A stretch of 64,000 nucleotides of DNA from an uncultured Aquimarina sp. (GCA_947500845.1 CANMTP010000006.1:207101-271100); one strand, 5' to 3'. Shown: positions 16,333 through 24,999, counted from the first letter of the stretch. The notes: generated by a model from the sequence alone, not told the origin. Translations and numbers: made by a program.

Positions 16333-16466
16333 TTAGTATTATTTTCAGAGGTTAGCTCGCTTGTCGTAATTGCTTCGGTATAATTTTCAATTTCATTAGT
16401 TAAATTTTGACAAGCTGAATATGCATTAAAGATAAGGAATACTATACAGACATCTTTCAAAGGCAT
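16233..16466 (-). CDS. Doubtful 77-aa frame overlapping the DUF427 start
   Basis: Starts with ATG at 16466 and runs in another frame 100 bases into the DUF427 gene. Its first 20 residues (MPLKDVCIVFLIFNAYSACQ) resemble a signal peptide ending in Cys; residues 21-46 are polar. The part overlapping DUF427 looks like out-of-frame sequence. Two readings are possible: a small exported peptide, or the original N-terminus of the DUF427 protein cut off by a frameshift at the A7 run near 16315-16321. Neither can be settled here. Confidence 0.25.
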   Translation of the reverse strand: MPLKDVCIVFLIFNAYSACQNLTNEIENYTEAITTSELTSENNTKWTQTKKEKRPAIGCKRLVKVGVTPVIKDRHLQ

Positions 16467-16571
16467 TTAAATGAATTTTGGTTGCACATAGAATTTATAT
16501 ATATGAAACAATAGCGATTTGAATTACAGTTAATTTACTTTTTTTTACACTTTTTAATTACTTGTAATCTA

Positions 16572-19112
16572 CTACCCTACTTTCCGCAATATTTCCAAAG
16601 GTGGGCTTTGTAGCACACTTTTAATATTACTTAAGCCAATAGCCAATACCAAAATCACGATACCTGGCAAAAACAGTACGAATGGAATGCCTGAAGGCAC
16701 AAACGGTTCTTCGAACAGCAATGTGGCCAACAATTGACTACTAATTAATGACAATAGGATCCCTGCCAGGCTCCCCAATATTCCCAAAAACAAATATTCA
16801 AGTGCTGTGATGCGAAGGATCTGTTTACTCCTTGCCCCTAGTGTACGTAATAATACACTCTCTTTAATACGTTGGTATTTACTGGTGCGTACCGAACCTA
16901 TCAATACGATAAGACCAGTAAGAATGCTAAAGAAAGCCATAAAATTGATAACCCAGGAGATCTTTTCTAAGATGTCTTTGATGACCGTATATATCTGCCG
17001 AAGATCGAAGACTGTGACATTTGGGAATTTATGAACCAGCTCGCGTTGTAAGGCTGCCGACCTGGCATTATCGGATACATGAGTCGTGAGCACATGAAAT
17101 TGCGGCGCTTGTTCTAGTACCCCTTTAGGAAAAACGATCATAAAATTCAATTGTAGCCTTGTCCAGTCTACTTTTCTAATACTTCCTACGGTGGTTGGCA
17201 TCAATACCCCTTGTACATTAAAGACAATAGGATCCCCTACTCCAATTTTGGCATCTTCAGCAAGACTTTCTGAGATAGAGATCTCAACTGCTTCCCCTGG
17301 TTTGACCTCCTCCACCCAACTTCCTTCTTTAACAGATTCTGAAGCGATGAGCGAATCACGAAAGGTTGTTCTAAATTCATGATTCAACACCCATTCATTG
17401 ATCGTTGAACTTGTATCTTTTCGAATTTCGTTAACCAATTTTCCTTTGATGCTGTGCATGCGCATGGTAACAATCGACAGGTTATCGATGACTTCCGAGT
17501 CTGTAAGCTTAATGCTCGCAACTACGTCCTCCCGTTGCTCAGGCTGCACATCTACCAGGATAATATTGGCATTGTCCGGACCGTTGTCCAGCGCAGTTTT
17601 TGCCAACAGTATGTCTTTTGTAAAATATAAGGTGCTGATCAAAAAGGTGCCCAGGCCTATGGCAAAGATGAGTACCGTAGTCTGATTATTGGGCCGAAAG
17701 AGATTTAATAGACTTGTTCGAGCGGTAAATCCCCAAGCTGTAGGGAAATAGCTCTTGATTGCCCTGATAAATAAAGCAGAGATACCAGCAAGGATAGCGA
17801 AGGTGACAAAAATACCCACGACAAAGACTAAGGCAAATAGCCATTCCTTAAAAATCCAAAGAGAAAACAAAAGGATAAAAAGTAAGATCGCTCCAAAGGT
17901 AAATATTCGTGCTTTTTTGGACTGTACCGGTTGCTCTTCGGATACCCGCAATACTTCTAATGGTGAAACATACCAGGTACCGAGCAAGGGCAGCAATGCA
18001 AACAGTACCGGCATAAAAACACCGAGCAATAACCCCATAAAAATTGGCGGTAGACTAATCGACATTTGAACATCGAAGGGTAAAAATTCCTCTAAAAGAA
18101 ATGGAAGTGCCTGTTGGAGTCCTACACCTAATACCGTACCTGCAACGCCTCCAATGAAGCCCATTGCCGCAATCTGTATCAGGAAGATTAAGAAGGTCTG
18201 TTTTCTACTGGCTCCCAAACATTTTAAAATGGCAACATCGGTTAATTTCTCCTTGATATAAATATGAACAGAACTGGCAATACCGATGCAACCCAATAGC
18301 AAGGCAATAAACGCTGCCAAATTGAGAAATTTATCCAGATTTCCATAACTACGTCCTATTTGCCGACTGGTACTGGTATGGGTATCGAGGTCTGCATTTT
18401 CGGCATCCAGGACGGGATCTAAGGTCTCCTCTAATTGGTCTAAGTCTATATCTGGCGCAACAAAAAAATATTGATATTCCTTTCTACTGCCTAATTGTAG
18501 CAGTTCCGTCTGTTCTACAAATCGAAAAGGAATAAGCACAGTTGGAGCAACAGCCGTCGAGATCCCCGAACGGCCAGGCATTGAATGAATAGCACCTGTT
18601 ATAGGCAGCGTAATTACCCCTAACTTGATCGAATCACCAGGCTTTATGTCGTATTGCAACATTAAGGTAGCATCTACTAACGCTCCTCCTTTTTGTTGAT
18701 ACTCAGCAGCTGCAACCGCAGGTTTAGTCTCCAAGGTTCCGTAGAACGGGAAGTTGCCTTGCATACCGCGTACTTGTACCAGTTTGGCAGCTCCATTTTT
18801 TGGAAATGCCGCCATAGACGGAAAGTTGACTTCATGGGCATCTGCTCCTAAAGAGTCGATGATGGCCTGAACTCTATCGTTAGGAAGTTGCCGGCTATCA
18901 ATAATAAAATCAGCTCCTATTAACACTTTGGATTGACGCGCGATATTCTGTTGCACATTTTCGCTGAATAATTGTATTGAAACTACAGCAGCAATACCAA
19001 GAATGATCGACGCCATGAATAGCAATAGCCTTGAAATACTGGCTCTTCCATCACGCCATGCCATCTTTAGTAGCCAGGAGATACCAACTTTTGAATATGA
19101 ATGCTTCTTCAT
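16572..19112 (-). CDS. ABC transporter permease, FtsX/MacB-type, YbbP-like
   Basis: 846 aa from the ATG at 19112 (a GTG three bases earlier is less likely). One N-terminal helix (LLLFMASIILGIAAVVSI), a large periplasmic domain, then about nine further helices in two FtsX-type blocks, the second ending near LSLISSQLLATLL. This is the topology and length of YbbP-type permeases, which work with a YbbA-type ATPase, in contrast to ~400-aa MacB/LolC proteins. The ATG shares one base with the ATPase stop (TGATG), so translation is coupled. With the divergent tesA-like gene it reproduces the classic tesA-ybbAP neighbourhood. Likely handles lipophilic or lysophospholipid-type envelope molecules (inference). 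Confidence 0.85.
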   Translation of the reverse strand: MKKHSYSKVGISWLLKMAWRDGRASISRLLLFMASIILGIAAVVSIQLFSENVQQNIARQSKVLIGADFIIDSRQLPNDRVQAIIDSLGADAHEVNFPSMAAFPKNGAAKLVQVRGMQGNFPFYGTLETKPAVAAAEYQQKGGALVDATLMLQYDIKPGDSIKLGVITLPITGAIHSMPGRSGISTAVAPTVLIPFRFVEQTELLQLGSRKEYQYFFVAPDIDLDQLEETLDPVLDAENADLDTHTSTSRQIGRSYGNLDKFLNLAAFIALLLGCIGIASSVHIYIKEKLTDVAILKCLGASRKQTFLIFLIQIAAMGFIGGVAGTVLGVGLQQALPFLLEEFLPFDVQMSISLPPIFMGLLLGVFMPVLFALLPLLGTWYVSPLEVLRVSEEQPVQSKKARIFTFGAILLFILLFSLWIFKEWLFALVFVVGIFVTFAILAGISALFIRAIKSYFPTAWGFTARTSLLNLFRPNNQTTVLIFAIGLGTFLISTLYFTKDILLAKTALDNGPDNANIILVDVQPEQREDVVASIKLTDSEVIDNLSIVTMRMHSIKGKLVNEIRKDTSSTINEWVLNHEFRTTFRDSLIASESVKEGSWVEEVKPGEAVEISISESLAEDAKIGVGDPIVFNVQGVLMPTTVGSIRKVDWTRLQLNFMIVFPKGVLEQAPQFHVLTTHVSDNARSAALQRELVHKFPNVTVFDLRQIYTVIKDILEKISWVINFMAFFSILTGLIVLIGSVRTSKYQRIKESVLLRTLGARSKQILRITALEYLFLGILGSLAGILLSLISSQLLATLLFEEPFVPSGIPFVLFLPGIVILVLAIGLSNIKSVLQSPPLEILRKVG

Positions 19113-19801
19113 CACTGTGATAGGGTTCTCTCGTTAGCAATTATTTTTCCACCTTTTAATCGAAGGATCTGTTGTGTTCTGTTTGCAAGGTCGAGATCGT
19201 GAGAGATAATTACTAACGTAGTTCCGGCTTCCTTATTCAACTCAAGAAGGAGCTGTATTACCTTTTCGCCGGTCTCCTCATCTAAATTCCCAGTAGGCTC
19301 ATCGGCAAATAAGATAGAAGGTGAATTTGAAAAGGCCCTGGCCAGAGCCACGCGTTGCTGCTCTCCACCTGATAATTGCGAAGGATAGTGATGAAAGCGA
19401 TCCGCGAGTCCTACCTTTTTGAGTAATTCCATACCCTTTTTAGTGGCATTCTTAACTCCTTGTAACTCCAGGGGTACTATTACATTCTCTAGTGCAGTCA
19501 ATGTAGGTAACAATTGAAAATCCTGAAATATAAATCCCACCTCTTTATTTCTTAATTGTGCACGTTCATCTTCATCCAGTTCTTGCAGATTATGGCCGCA
19601 TAGTTCAACAGTGCCCGAATCTTGGTGATCCAATCCGGCACAAAGTCCAAGTAAAGTGGTTTTACCACTCCCAGAGGGCCCTACAATAGAAAATGTAGCT
19701 CCTTTTTCAACCTCAAACGAGATATCGTGTAAAACCTTAAGTTTTTTTGAACCACTGCTATAAGTTTTCTCTAGCTCACGAATCTTTAATATCTTTGGCA
19801 T
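19112..19801 (-). CDS. ABC transporter ATPase, YbbA/LolD-like
   Basis: 229 aa from the ATG at 19801 (MPKILKIRELEKTYSSGSKK); an upstream TTG at 19813 is not favoured. It shows Walker A GPSGSGKTT, Q-loop FIFQDFQLLPTLTALENV, signature LSGGEQQRVALARA, Walker B ILFADEPTGNLD and the switch VIISHD. Short length and these motifs place it in the LolD/MacB/FtsE-type group that energises FtsX-fold permeases. It is followed immediately by the 846-aa permease, its evident partner. The gap to the divergent SGNH hydrolase is only 27 bases, so promoters must overlap coding sequence or each other. Confidence 0.9.
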   Translation of the reverse strand: MPKILKIRELEKTYSSGSKKLKVLHDISFEVEKGATFSIVGPSGSGKTTLLGLCAGLDHQDSGTVELCGHNLQELDEDERAQLRNKEVGFIFQDFQLLPTLTALENVIVPLELQGVKNATKKGMELLKKVGLADRFHHYPSQLSGGEQQRVALARAFSNSPSILFADEPTGNLDEETGEKVIQLLLELNKEAGTTLVIISHDLDLANRTQQILRLKGGKIIANERTLSQ

Positions 19802-19828
19802 ATTGATTTTCAATTAATTCTATAGGAA

Positions 19829-20575
19829 ATGCTAAGCATGAAAAGTAAGCAAATGGTTTCAAATTTAAATAGTGGTAATAGGCAGATTTCCTTAAAGTTT
19901 TGTTATTTTTTAGTCTTTAGTTTGCTACTATCTTGCGGAGAGAATAACGTTAAAAAAGTAACAAGTATCCAGAAAAAGACCGTTGAAAATAGTAACGATA
20001 CCATTCAAGAATCTGGCACAACAAAGATCATTCTTTGTTTTGGGGATAGTTTGACTGCCGGCTACGGACTAGATGATATTGATGATGCATATCCCGCCAT
20101 ACTTCAGTCAAGGCTAGACTCATTAGGTTTACAGTACACAGTCATCAATTCGGGACTAAGCGGAGAAACTACAGCCGGAGGAAGAAGCCGCATAGGTTGG
20201 GTACTCAATCAGAAAGTCGATATCTTTATATTAGAGTTAGGCGCCAATGACGGATTACGTGGGGTTCCTTTAACTGAAACTCGAGAGAACCTTCAGGCTA
20301 TTATCGATGCGGTACGAAGCAAAAATTCTGAAACTAAGATTATTTTAGCCGGTATGCAGTTACCCCCTAATATGGGACCTGAGTATATTACAGAATTCAG
20401 AGCTATTTTTCCTGAGTTGGCCCAGAAGAACAATCTAGAACTCATACCCTTTCTTTTAGAAGATGTTGGTGGCATCGCAGCACTGAATCAGGCCGATGGC
20501 ATCCACCCTACTGCCGAGGGACAAAAGATCCTTGCCAATAATGTGTGGGCCGTTTTAGAAAAGGTCGTAAAATAA
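19829..20575 (+). CDS. tesA: SGNH-hydrolase lipoprotein, TesA-like (thioesterase/lysophospholipase/arylesterase)
   Basis: Up to 248 aa; the start could be 19829, 19838 or 19856. A hydrophobic segment ends in the lipobox FSLLLSC, predicting a lipoprotein. The catalytic blocks are FGDSLTAGYGLDD (nucleophile Ser), INSGLSGETTAGG, LELGANDGLRG and DGIHPTAEGQ (Asp/His). These are the four blocks of TesA/EstA esterases acting on acyl-CoA, lysophospholipid or aryl esters. Divergence from a YbbA/YbbP-like transporter supports the TesA assignment. A short linker (residues about 40-65) precedes the domain. Confidence 0.85.
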   Translation: MLSMKSKQMVSNLNSGNRQISLKFCYFLVFSLLLSCGENNVKKVTSIQKKTVENSNDTIQESGTTKIILCFGDSLTAGYGLDDIDDAYPAILQSRLDSLGLQYTVINSGLSGETTAGGRSRIGWVLNQKVDIFILELGANDGLRGVPLTETRENLQAIIDAVRSKNSETKIILAGMQLPPNMGPEYITEFRAIFPELAQKNNLELIPFLLEDVGGIAALNQADGIHPTAEGQKILANNVWAVLEKVVK

Positions 20576-20746
20576 AAAGGTCAGGTTTAATATTGTCATT
20601 TGCTTATCGCTTCTGAAGGTATAAGCTAAGTATTAGATAAAACTTTGTTTGATATATTATGGAGAGGTTTTCCAAATATTGAATTCTCAAAGATTACCTA
20701 TACATTTGATTGCCTTACAAAAATTTTAGTGGCTTGATTAATAGAA
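20576..20746. other. Intergenic spacer downstream of tesA
   Basis: 171 bases between tesA and the terminator of the decayed peptide gene. No gene, clear hairpin or promoter was seen. Confidence 0.5.
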
Positions 20747-20774
20747 TAAAAAAGCGACCCTTGCAGAGTCGCTA
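20747..20774 (-). terminator. Terminator of the decayed leader-peptide gene
   Basis: On the reverse strand the hairpin AGCGAC-tctgcaagg-GTCGCT is followed by TTTTTTATT. It lies just after the stop codon at 20780-20782. Confidence 0.75.
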
Positions 20775-20779
20775 AAGAC

Positions 20780-21001
20780 TTATTGTTCTTCTAAACTGCC
20801 GCTGCATCCACTCAACCGCATACAGTAATCAAAATAGTCCCAGTTACCACTACACTTATCCCAAGCATAATAACAATCCAATCCCCCGCTAATGGTACTC
20901 TGTTCTGATCTGTTCAGAATTTTGGCCTCTTTAAAAATAGTTTTCTATTCCGTTTTACTAAGTAACTTAGTTCCTTTTAAATTTAAAATAGATTTTTTCA
21001 T
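20780..21001 (-). pseudogene. Double-glycine leader peptide gene with in-frame amber codon
   Basis: From the ATG at 21001 the frame reads MKKSILNLKGTKLLSKTE, then TAG at codon 19, then KTIFKEAKILNRSEQSTISG with a second Gly and a Cys-containing core (LDCYYAWDKCSGNW and onwards, four Cys), ending in TAA after 73 codons. MKK.(I/L)LNL.G...LSK.EQ..I.GG is the Bacteroidota natural-product/bacteriocin leader type. The paralogous leader at 26850-27020 has Gln (CAA) where this one has TAG, consistent with a CAG to TAG mutation. No ATG follows the amber codon. No maturation or C39 export gene is nearby. A terminator is retained, so decay may be recent. Confidence 0.7.
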
Positions 21002-21433
21002 GCTAAGTGAATTAAAAATTAGTAGATGTATGCTTACTTTCTTGACATTTCGGCATTCGTCTTTAACTTATGTACATAAATTTTTAAATTGTTACTATAT
21101 TAATTTACGCTTTTTGGAAATTATTTCTAAAAATCATTTATTAAACTCGTGTATGAAATAGAGCTTCCTGTTAAATCGAATATTTTGTACTATGGAATTA
21201 GATTTGAAGATTGCGTTATAGAAAAAGGCTGACGCGGCATTTAAACCACCTGAATTTTGTCATCTTGAAAATTAATATTCCAAACAAGCATGATATATGT
21301 GTAGCTATCTTATTATCTCAAATCTAAACGCATGATGAGTTCGAGCAATGTTGGACTACAACAGTTATATCAACATGTATCAGAAATCATTTGCGCTATT
21401 CTAAGGTAATTTCAAACTTACAAAAAGAACAAT
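21002..21433. other. Intergenic region
   Basis: 432 bases upstream of the decayed peptide gene and downstream of the cold-shock gene. It must contain the peptide gene promoter (reverse strand), but no convincing motif or further gene was identified. Confidence 0.5.
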
Positions 21434-21467
21434 AAAAAAGCCCATAACTGGTAGTTATGAGCTTTTT
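21434..21467 (-). terminator. Rho-independent terminator of the cold-shock gene
   Basis: Arms AAAAAGC.CATAACT and AGTTATG.GCTTTTT with a three-base loop, 20 bases after the stop codon; T-run on the reverse strand. Confidence 0.85.
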
Positions 21468-21487
21468 AATAACTTGAAAATATATGC

Positions 21488-21679
21488 TTAGATAACTTTT
21501 ACGTTAACTGCGTTTAATCCCTTGTTGCCTTCTTGTAGATCAAATTCTACCTCGTCGCCTTCACGAACTTCGTCTACCAATCCAGAAATGTGCACAAAAT
21601 GATCTTTGTCGGCACCTTCTTCGGTGATAAATCCAAAACCTTTAGCTTCATTGAAGAATTTTACTGTTCCTTTATTCAT
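21488..21679 (-). CDS. Cold-shock protein, CspA family
   Basis: 63 aa from the ATG at 21679, a single OB-fold: MNKGTVKFFNEAKGFGFITE at the start with RNP1 KGFGFI and RNP2 HFVHIS, ending EGNKGLNAVNVKVI. It binds single-stranded RNA/DNA and melts mRNA structure. An upstream in-frame extension to 21748 is ignored because CspA-family proteins begin at this Met. The 345-base upstream gap is compatible with the long structured 5' leader common in csp genes, though no cold-shock box was recognised. Confidence 0.93.
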   Translation of the reverse strand: MNKGTVKFFNEAKGFGFITEEGADKDHFVHISGLVDEVREGDEVEFDLQEGNKGLNAVNVKVI

Positions 21680-22024
21680 TGTAATATAATTAAATTTATT
21701 TAAATATTTGAATGGCAAAGGTGACTCTATTTTTTGGATATACAACAAATTAAATGACTTATTTTCAATTTATTACTAAATTAAGCTTCGTTACATGCTT
21801 ATCTCATCAAATGTGACTGTTGTGCAATACTGTATGTGTGAGGTACAAGAAATTTATCATGGTGTCATTAGCATGCTATAGTTGTATCAATTGAACACAA
21901 TCGAAGTTTTTAATACACTTACTATTAACTGTAAAAGTAATACTGTTAAATATTTTATAATTGTAGTAGAATGCAGAAATACAATTCTATTTTTGTTTAA
22001 AAATTATTAAAAACTATTAAACAA
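21680..22024. other. Divergent intergenic region (cold-shock / carbonic anhydrase)
   Basis: 345 bases containing both promoters. AT-rich; the 60 bases before the anhydrase start are mainly A/T. No repeat or clear operator was identified. Confidence 0.5.
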
Positions 22025-22765
22025 ATGAAAAGAATAATTTATCTTTTAGTTCTTACAGTATCAACGTCTACCTTTGGTCAGTCTACTATTAACGGTCTTT
22101 TAAAGGTAAAAAACGATGTGTATTTTGCGGATAGAGACAGCGCTTATGCCGATCCGTACTATGGTTTGAAAAAACTTATTTATGGCAATAAACGTTTTGC
22201 CGAAAACAAGAGTATCAATCCTCGACAAACCGATGCAGACCTAAAAAATAATGAATTAGGACAAAAACCTTTTGCAACGATTATTGGATGTGCTGATAGT
22301 CGGGTTCCAAACGAAATTATCTTTGATCAAGGAGTAGGAGATTTATTTATTACCAGAACCGCTGGACAAGTAATGGCAGAAGCATCATATGGTACCATAG
22401 AATATGCTACTGTAGCCTTGAATACTAAATTAATTGTGGTACTGGGTCATGAGAGTTGTGGTGCGGTAGATGCGGCCATGAAATTACCAGAAAATCCTCC
22501 CGGACATGTAGTAAGCTTAATTAATGCGATAAAGCCATCGGCTCTAAAGGCGAAAGCAGCAAATTTAGATGACACTAAAGAACTTGATTTTGCTGTACGA
22601 TCGAATGTGTTAGAACAAGTCAAATTATTGCGTAGTTTAGAGCCCATATTAAGTCGTGAATTTGATAAAGGTGAAGTTCTAATTGTGGGTGCAGTATATA
22701 ATCTTAGTTCGGGGAAGGTCGAATTTATAGAAGAAACCATTACCAGTCTCCCAAAATTCAAATAA
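22025..22765 (+). CDS. Exported beta-carbonic anhydrase
   Basis: 246 aa. A signal peptide (MKRIIYLLVLTVSTSTFGQ) sends it to the periplasm. The beta-class zinc site is complete: Cys in IIGCADSRVPNE (with the Asp-Arg dyad), His and Cys in VLGHESCGAVDAA. ELGQKPFATI precedes the first motif as usual. It interconverts CO2 and bicarbonate. It is followed after 18 bases by the DUF2490 gene, so the two form an operon ending at the GC-rich hairpin near 23.6 kb. Exported beta-CAs are not rare in Bacteroidota. Confidence 0.93.
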   Translation: MKRIIYLLVLTVSTSTFGQSTINGLLKVKNDVYFADRDSAYADPYYGLKKLIYGNKRFAENKSINPRQTDADLKNNELGQKPFATIIGCADSRVPNEIIFDQGVGDLFITRTAGQVMAEASYGTIEYATVALNTKLIVVLGHESCGAVDAAMKLPENPPGHVVSLINAIKPSALKAKAANLDDTKELDFAVRSNVLEQVKLLRSLEPILSREFDKGEVLIVGAVYNLSSGKVEFIEETITSLPKFK

Positions 22766-22783
22766 AAATACAACATAAGATAT

Positions 22784-23482
22784 ATGAAAAAACGAATTGT
22801 ATTATTAATGCTATGCTTATTTTCTTTTACACTAAGCAAAGCACAATCTCCCGATGAAAATCAATTAGGTGCCTGGTATATGTATTTTTACAACATAAAC
22901 TTCAAAGAGTCTAATTGGGGAATACAGGGTGATTTTCAGTATCGGGACTGGCGGGGTCTTGGTGATCGCGAGCAATTACTTTTACGATCCGGTATCACCT
23001 ACTCTCCCGAGGATTCTGGTGTAAAATTTACTTTAGGTTTTGCGAATATAACTACGGGAAGATTTGGGGAAGATATCGATGCTCCTGTTTCTGAAAACCG
23101 TATCTACCAGGAAGCTCTCTTCTCAAATACGATTTTGAAACGCTTACTTCTTACGCATCGTTTTAGATATGAGCAGCGTTGGGTTGAAGATCAGGATTTC
23201 AGGACACGGTATCGCTATAATTTATTTTTGAACGTGCCTATAAATAATTCAACATTAGTAAAAAACACTTATTATGTAGCACTCTACAACGAAATTTTCA
23301 TTAATGGTGAACGCAAAATCGGTAATGATCGTGAAGTACAATTTTTCGATAGAAACAGAACGTACCTTGGCTTAGGATATGCTTTAAACAATACGTTGAG
23401 AATACAATTGGGTTGGATGGAGCAAACTACAGCAAACTGGCAAAAGGGACAGTTACAGTTTAGTCTACATCATACTTTTTGA
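22784..23482 (+). CDS. DUF2490 outer-membrane-like protein
   Basis: 232 aa with a signal peptide ending in LSKAQ. The mature chain is strand-rich and aromatic, with the DUF2490 features LGAWYMYFYNINFKESNWGI, HRFRYEQRWVED, RYRYNLFLNVP and a terminal LQFSLHHTF whose last Phe is typical of outer-membrane barrels. Function of the family is unknown. Operonic with the carbonic anhydrase (18-base gap), so it may serve bicarbonate or ion passage, which is inference. Confidence 0.85.
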   Translation: MKKRIVLLMLCLFSFTLSKAQSPDENQLGAWYMYFYNINFKESNWGIQGDFQYRDWRGLGDREQLLLRSGITYSPEDSGVKFTLGFANITTGRFGEDIDAPVSENRIYQEALFSNTILKRLLLTHRFRYEQRWVEDQDFRTRYRYNLFLNVPINNSTLVKNTYYVALYNEIFINGERKIGNDREVQFFDRNRTYLGLGYALNNTLRIQLGWMEQTTANWQKGQLQFSLHHTF

Positions 23483-23830
23483 TTTGGCGTCTATCAAAGC
23501 AAATTTTGGCTCAGCTACAACACCGTAATTTTTAATTCAGTACACTCGTAATTAATGGAGTACCCCCTGATATTCTAACAAGTTCAGAATACAGGGGGAA
23601 TTTGGTTTTTCAACAATTCTCCACTTAGAACAAAAAAATATCTCTAAGAATAGTAACTTCTTTTTATACTGTCTATCTATCTTTTCTCTATTTTTTTTCA
23701 AAAAATCGCTCCATATTTTCTACATCTTACATTGCTTGATAAGCCTGTCGCAAATGAATATCCTAATAAAAATTGGTGTTAATTATGATTAGTTTAAGAA
23801 AGAATATTGTATCTTTTATAAGCTGTAGAA
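23483..23830. other. Intergenic region downstream of the anhydrase operon
   Basis: 348 bases with the hairpin at 23563-23598 and otherwise AT-rich sequence containing long T and A runs. No gene seen. Confidence 0.55.
23563..23598 (+). terminator. GC-rich hairpin, probable terminator of the anhydrase-DUF2490 operon
   Basis: Arms CCCCCTGaTATTCT (23563-23576) and AGAATAcAGGGGG (23586-23598), followed by AATTTGGTTTTT. The T-run is imperfect. Confidence 0.6.
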
Positions 23831-24265
23831 ATGTTTAATTATACCAAAATAGTATTCATCGTTTTTGCACTTGTTGTGTTTTCAGCACGCACTTGTGTAC
23901 AGGATACTAGTACCTCTAGCTTAGAAGAGGAAAAGATTACAACCACAATAGAGACAAAAGCTGATAAAGCAAATACAGAAGCTTTCACCCCTATCAAAAG
24001 CTCATTTGAGGAGTGTTCAAAAATTACCCGGGGAGTCCTCATCACTCATTGTGGTAGTTGCCACCAAAGTTCTTTAAATTCGCATAAAGCGGGTGCTATC
24101 AAGTTTTTTGATCTGGATATGGGAACCCATTGGCACACTTCTTTATCGCAGGAAAACCTGCCGGGAATTGCCAGGCGTACCCAAAATAAAAGTACTATTA
24201 CCAAACACCAGAAAGAAGCAATTGCTACTTTCTTAAAGTTAAAGGACTTACAGTTGCAGAAATAG
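23831..24265 (+). CDS. Small exported CxxCH protein (cytochrome c-like)
   Basis: 144 aa. The N-terminus MFNYTKIVFIVFALVVFSA is a signal peptide or anchor followed by RTC. The middle is polar (Ser/Glu/Thr). From about residue 66 there is a haem-c-like block with GVLITHCGSCHQSS (CxxCH) and then AGAIKFFDLD and HWHTSL. Only one haem site is visible, and a distal Met is not obvious. Such domains occur as haem-binding modules in Bacteroidota envelope proteins, sometimes fused to enzymes. It stands alone; function unknown. Confidence 0.72.
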   Translation: MFNYTKIVFIVFALVVFSARTCVQDTSTSSLEEEKITTTIETKADKANTEAFTPIKSSFEECSKITRGVLITHCGSCHQSSLNSHKAGAIKFFDLDMGTHWHTSLSQENLPGIARRTQNKSTITKHQKEAIATFLKLKDLQLQK

Positions 24266-24294
24266 ACTGCCGGAAATCAAATCTACATATACAT

Positions 24295-24408
24295 TCTAAA
24301 ATCTAACACATAGATTTTTGGTTACTGTATTATAATACCACATTCATATGATCATGTGTTAGCATCAATCTTTAGAGCCTTAGAAGGCTTGTGAGCCAAA
24401 ACACTGAT
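24295..24408. repeat. 110-bp dispersed repeat, copy C
   Basis: Third copy of the repeat at 10265 and 15594. Shared blocks: TTACTGTATTATAATAC, CATATGATCATG, TAGCATCAATCTTTAGAGCC and GGCTTGTGAGCCAAAAC. It lies 21 bases from the end of a truncated channel gene. Confidence 0.75.
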
Positions 24409-24429
24409 GTAATTCATTCATTACATTTA

Positions 24430-24636
24430 TTATTTAGAGTTGTTGTAATTGATATATTTACGCACTACGATGGCCGTAAGAATCACCAAATAAAACTGCC
24501 CCAGCATCCCTATCAAGATTGCCGCTTTCTGAGCTAGCGAGCTTATCGGAACAATGTCACCATAGCCAATAGTCATCAGAGTGATGTAGCTATACAGAAA
24601 CAATTCAAATCGAGATGGATATGTCTTATTGAGCAT
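24430..24636 (-). pseudogene. Truncated K+ channel (pore and second helix only)
   Basis: 68 aa. It contains the pore helix and selectivity filter TLMTIGYGDIVP followed by one long helix (AAILIGMLGQFYLVILTAIVV), the C-terminal half of an Ion_trans_2 two-helix channel. The outer helix TM1 is missing: an in-frame stop lies eight codons upstream of the ATG, and none of the upstream sequence encodes a hydrophobic segment. It is probably a 5'-deleted remnant. A dispersed repeat sits directly after its 3' end. A free-standing half-channel protein cannot be excluded. Confidence 0.7.
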
Positions 24637-24933
24637 TTGTATGATTTCAAAAGCTTATAATAAAATTAATAATTTAAACAATCTATTTATGATAGACCCG
24701 ATAATTGACAAGAATTGTTTTCATTTTCATTTAAAAGTGTCTTGAACGTAATTTTTCATAAGTTTTACATACAAACAAGGATTGTTTTTATTTCAATATC
24801 TCATTAAATAGTTAGGGTTAATTTTATACACTTGCAATCACATACTACCTATTATATGAATATGAAGCAATTACAAAAGCGATCTTTTTATGTATTTAAC
24901 AATCTGAATATTAAATAATTAAAATAATTTATG

Positions 24934-24967
24934 ACTATAAATATAGTTTTATTACTATAAATATAGT
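24934..24967 (+). promoter_or_regulatory. Tandem BlaI/MecI-type operator
   Basis: Two identical palindromes ACTATAAATATAGT at 24934-24947 and 24954-24967 (arms ACTATA/TATAGT, centres 20 bases apart). They lie directly upstream of the -7 box of the BlaI-like gene, about two helical turns apart, as expected for cooperative repressor dimers. Autoregulation of the operon is the natural reading. Confidence 0.8.
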
Positions 24968-24987
24968 TATTAATTCAAAATAAGTTC

Positions 24988-24995
24988 TATATTTG
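24988..24995 (+). promoter_or_regulatory. -7 box of the blaI-like operon
   Basis: TATATTTG fits the Bacteroidota TAnnTTTG element. It is only four bases before the ATG, so the transcript may be leaderless or nearly so. The -33 region coincides with the second operator palindrome. Confidence 0.6.
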
Positions 24996-24999
24996 CCTT

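Larger units (their letters stand above)
24637..24999. other. Intergenic/regulatory region before blaI-like gene
   Basis: 363 bases. The right end holds the double operator (24934-24967) and -7 box (24988-24995). A 20-codon frame MNMKQLQKRSFYVFNNLNIK starts near 24856; it is too short to judge. Confidence 0.55.

Noticed and set aside
20892..21161. A forward frame of 89 codons opposite the decayed leader-peptide gene
   Set aside because: It is the antisense of a leader-peptide gene with a clear motif and terminator, and its product is Phe/Leu/Ser-rich without a recognisable pattern.
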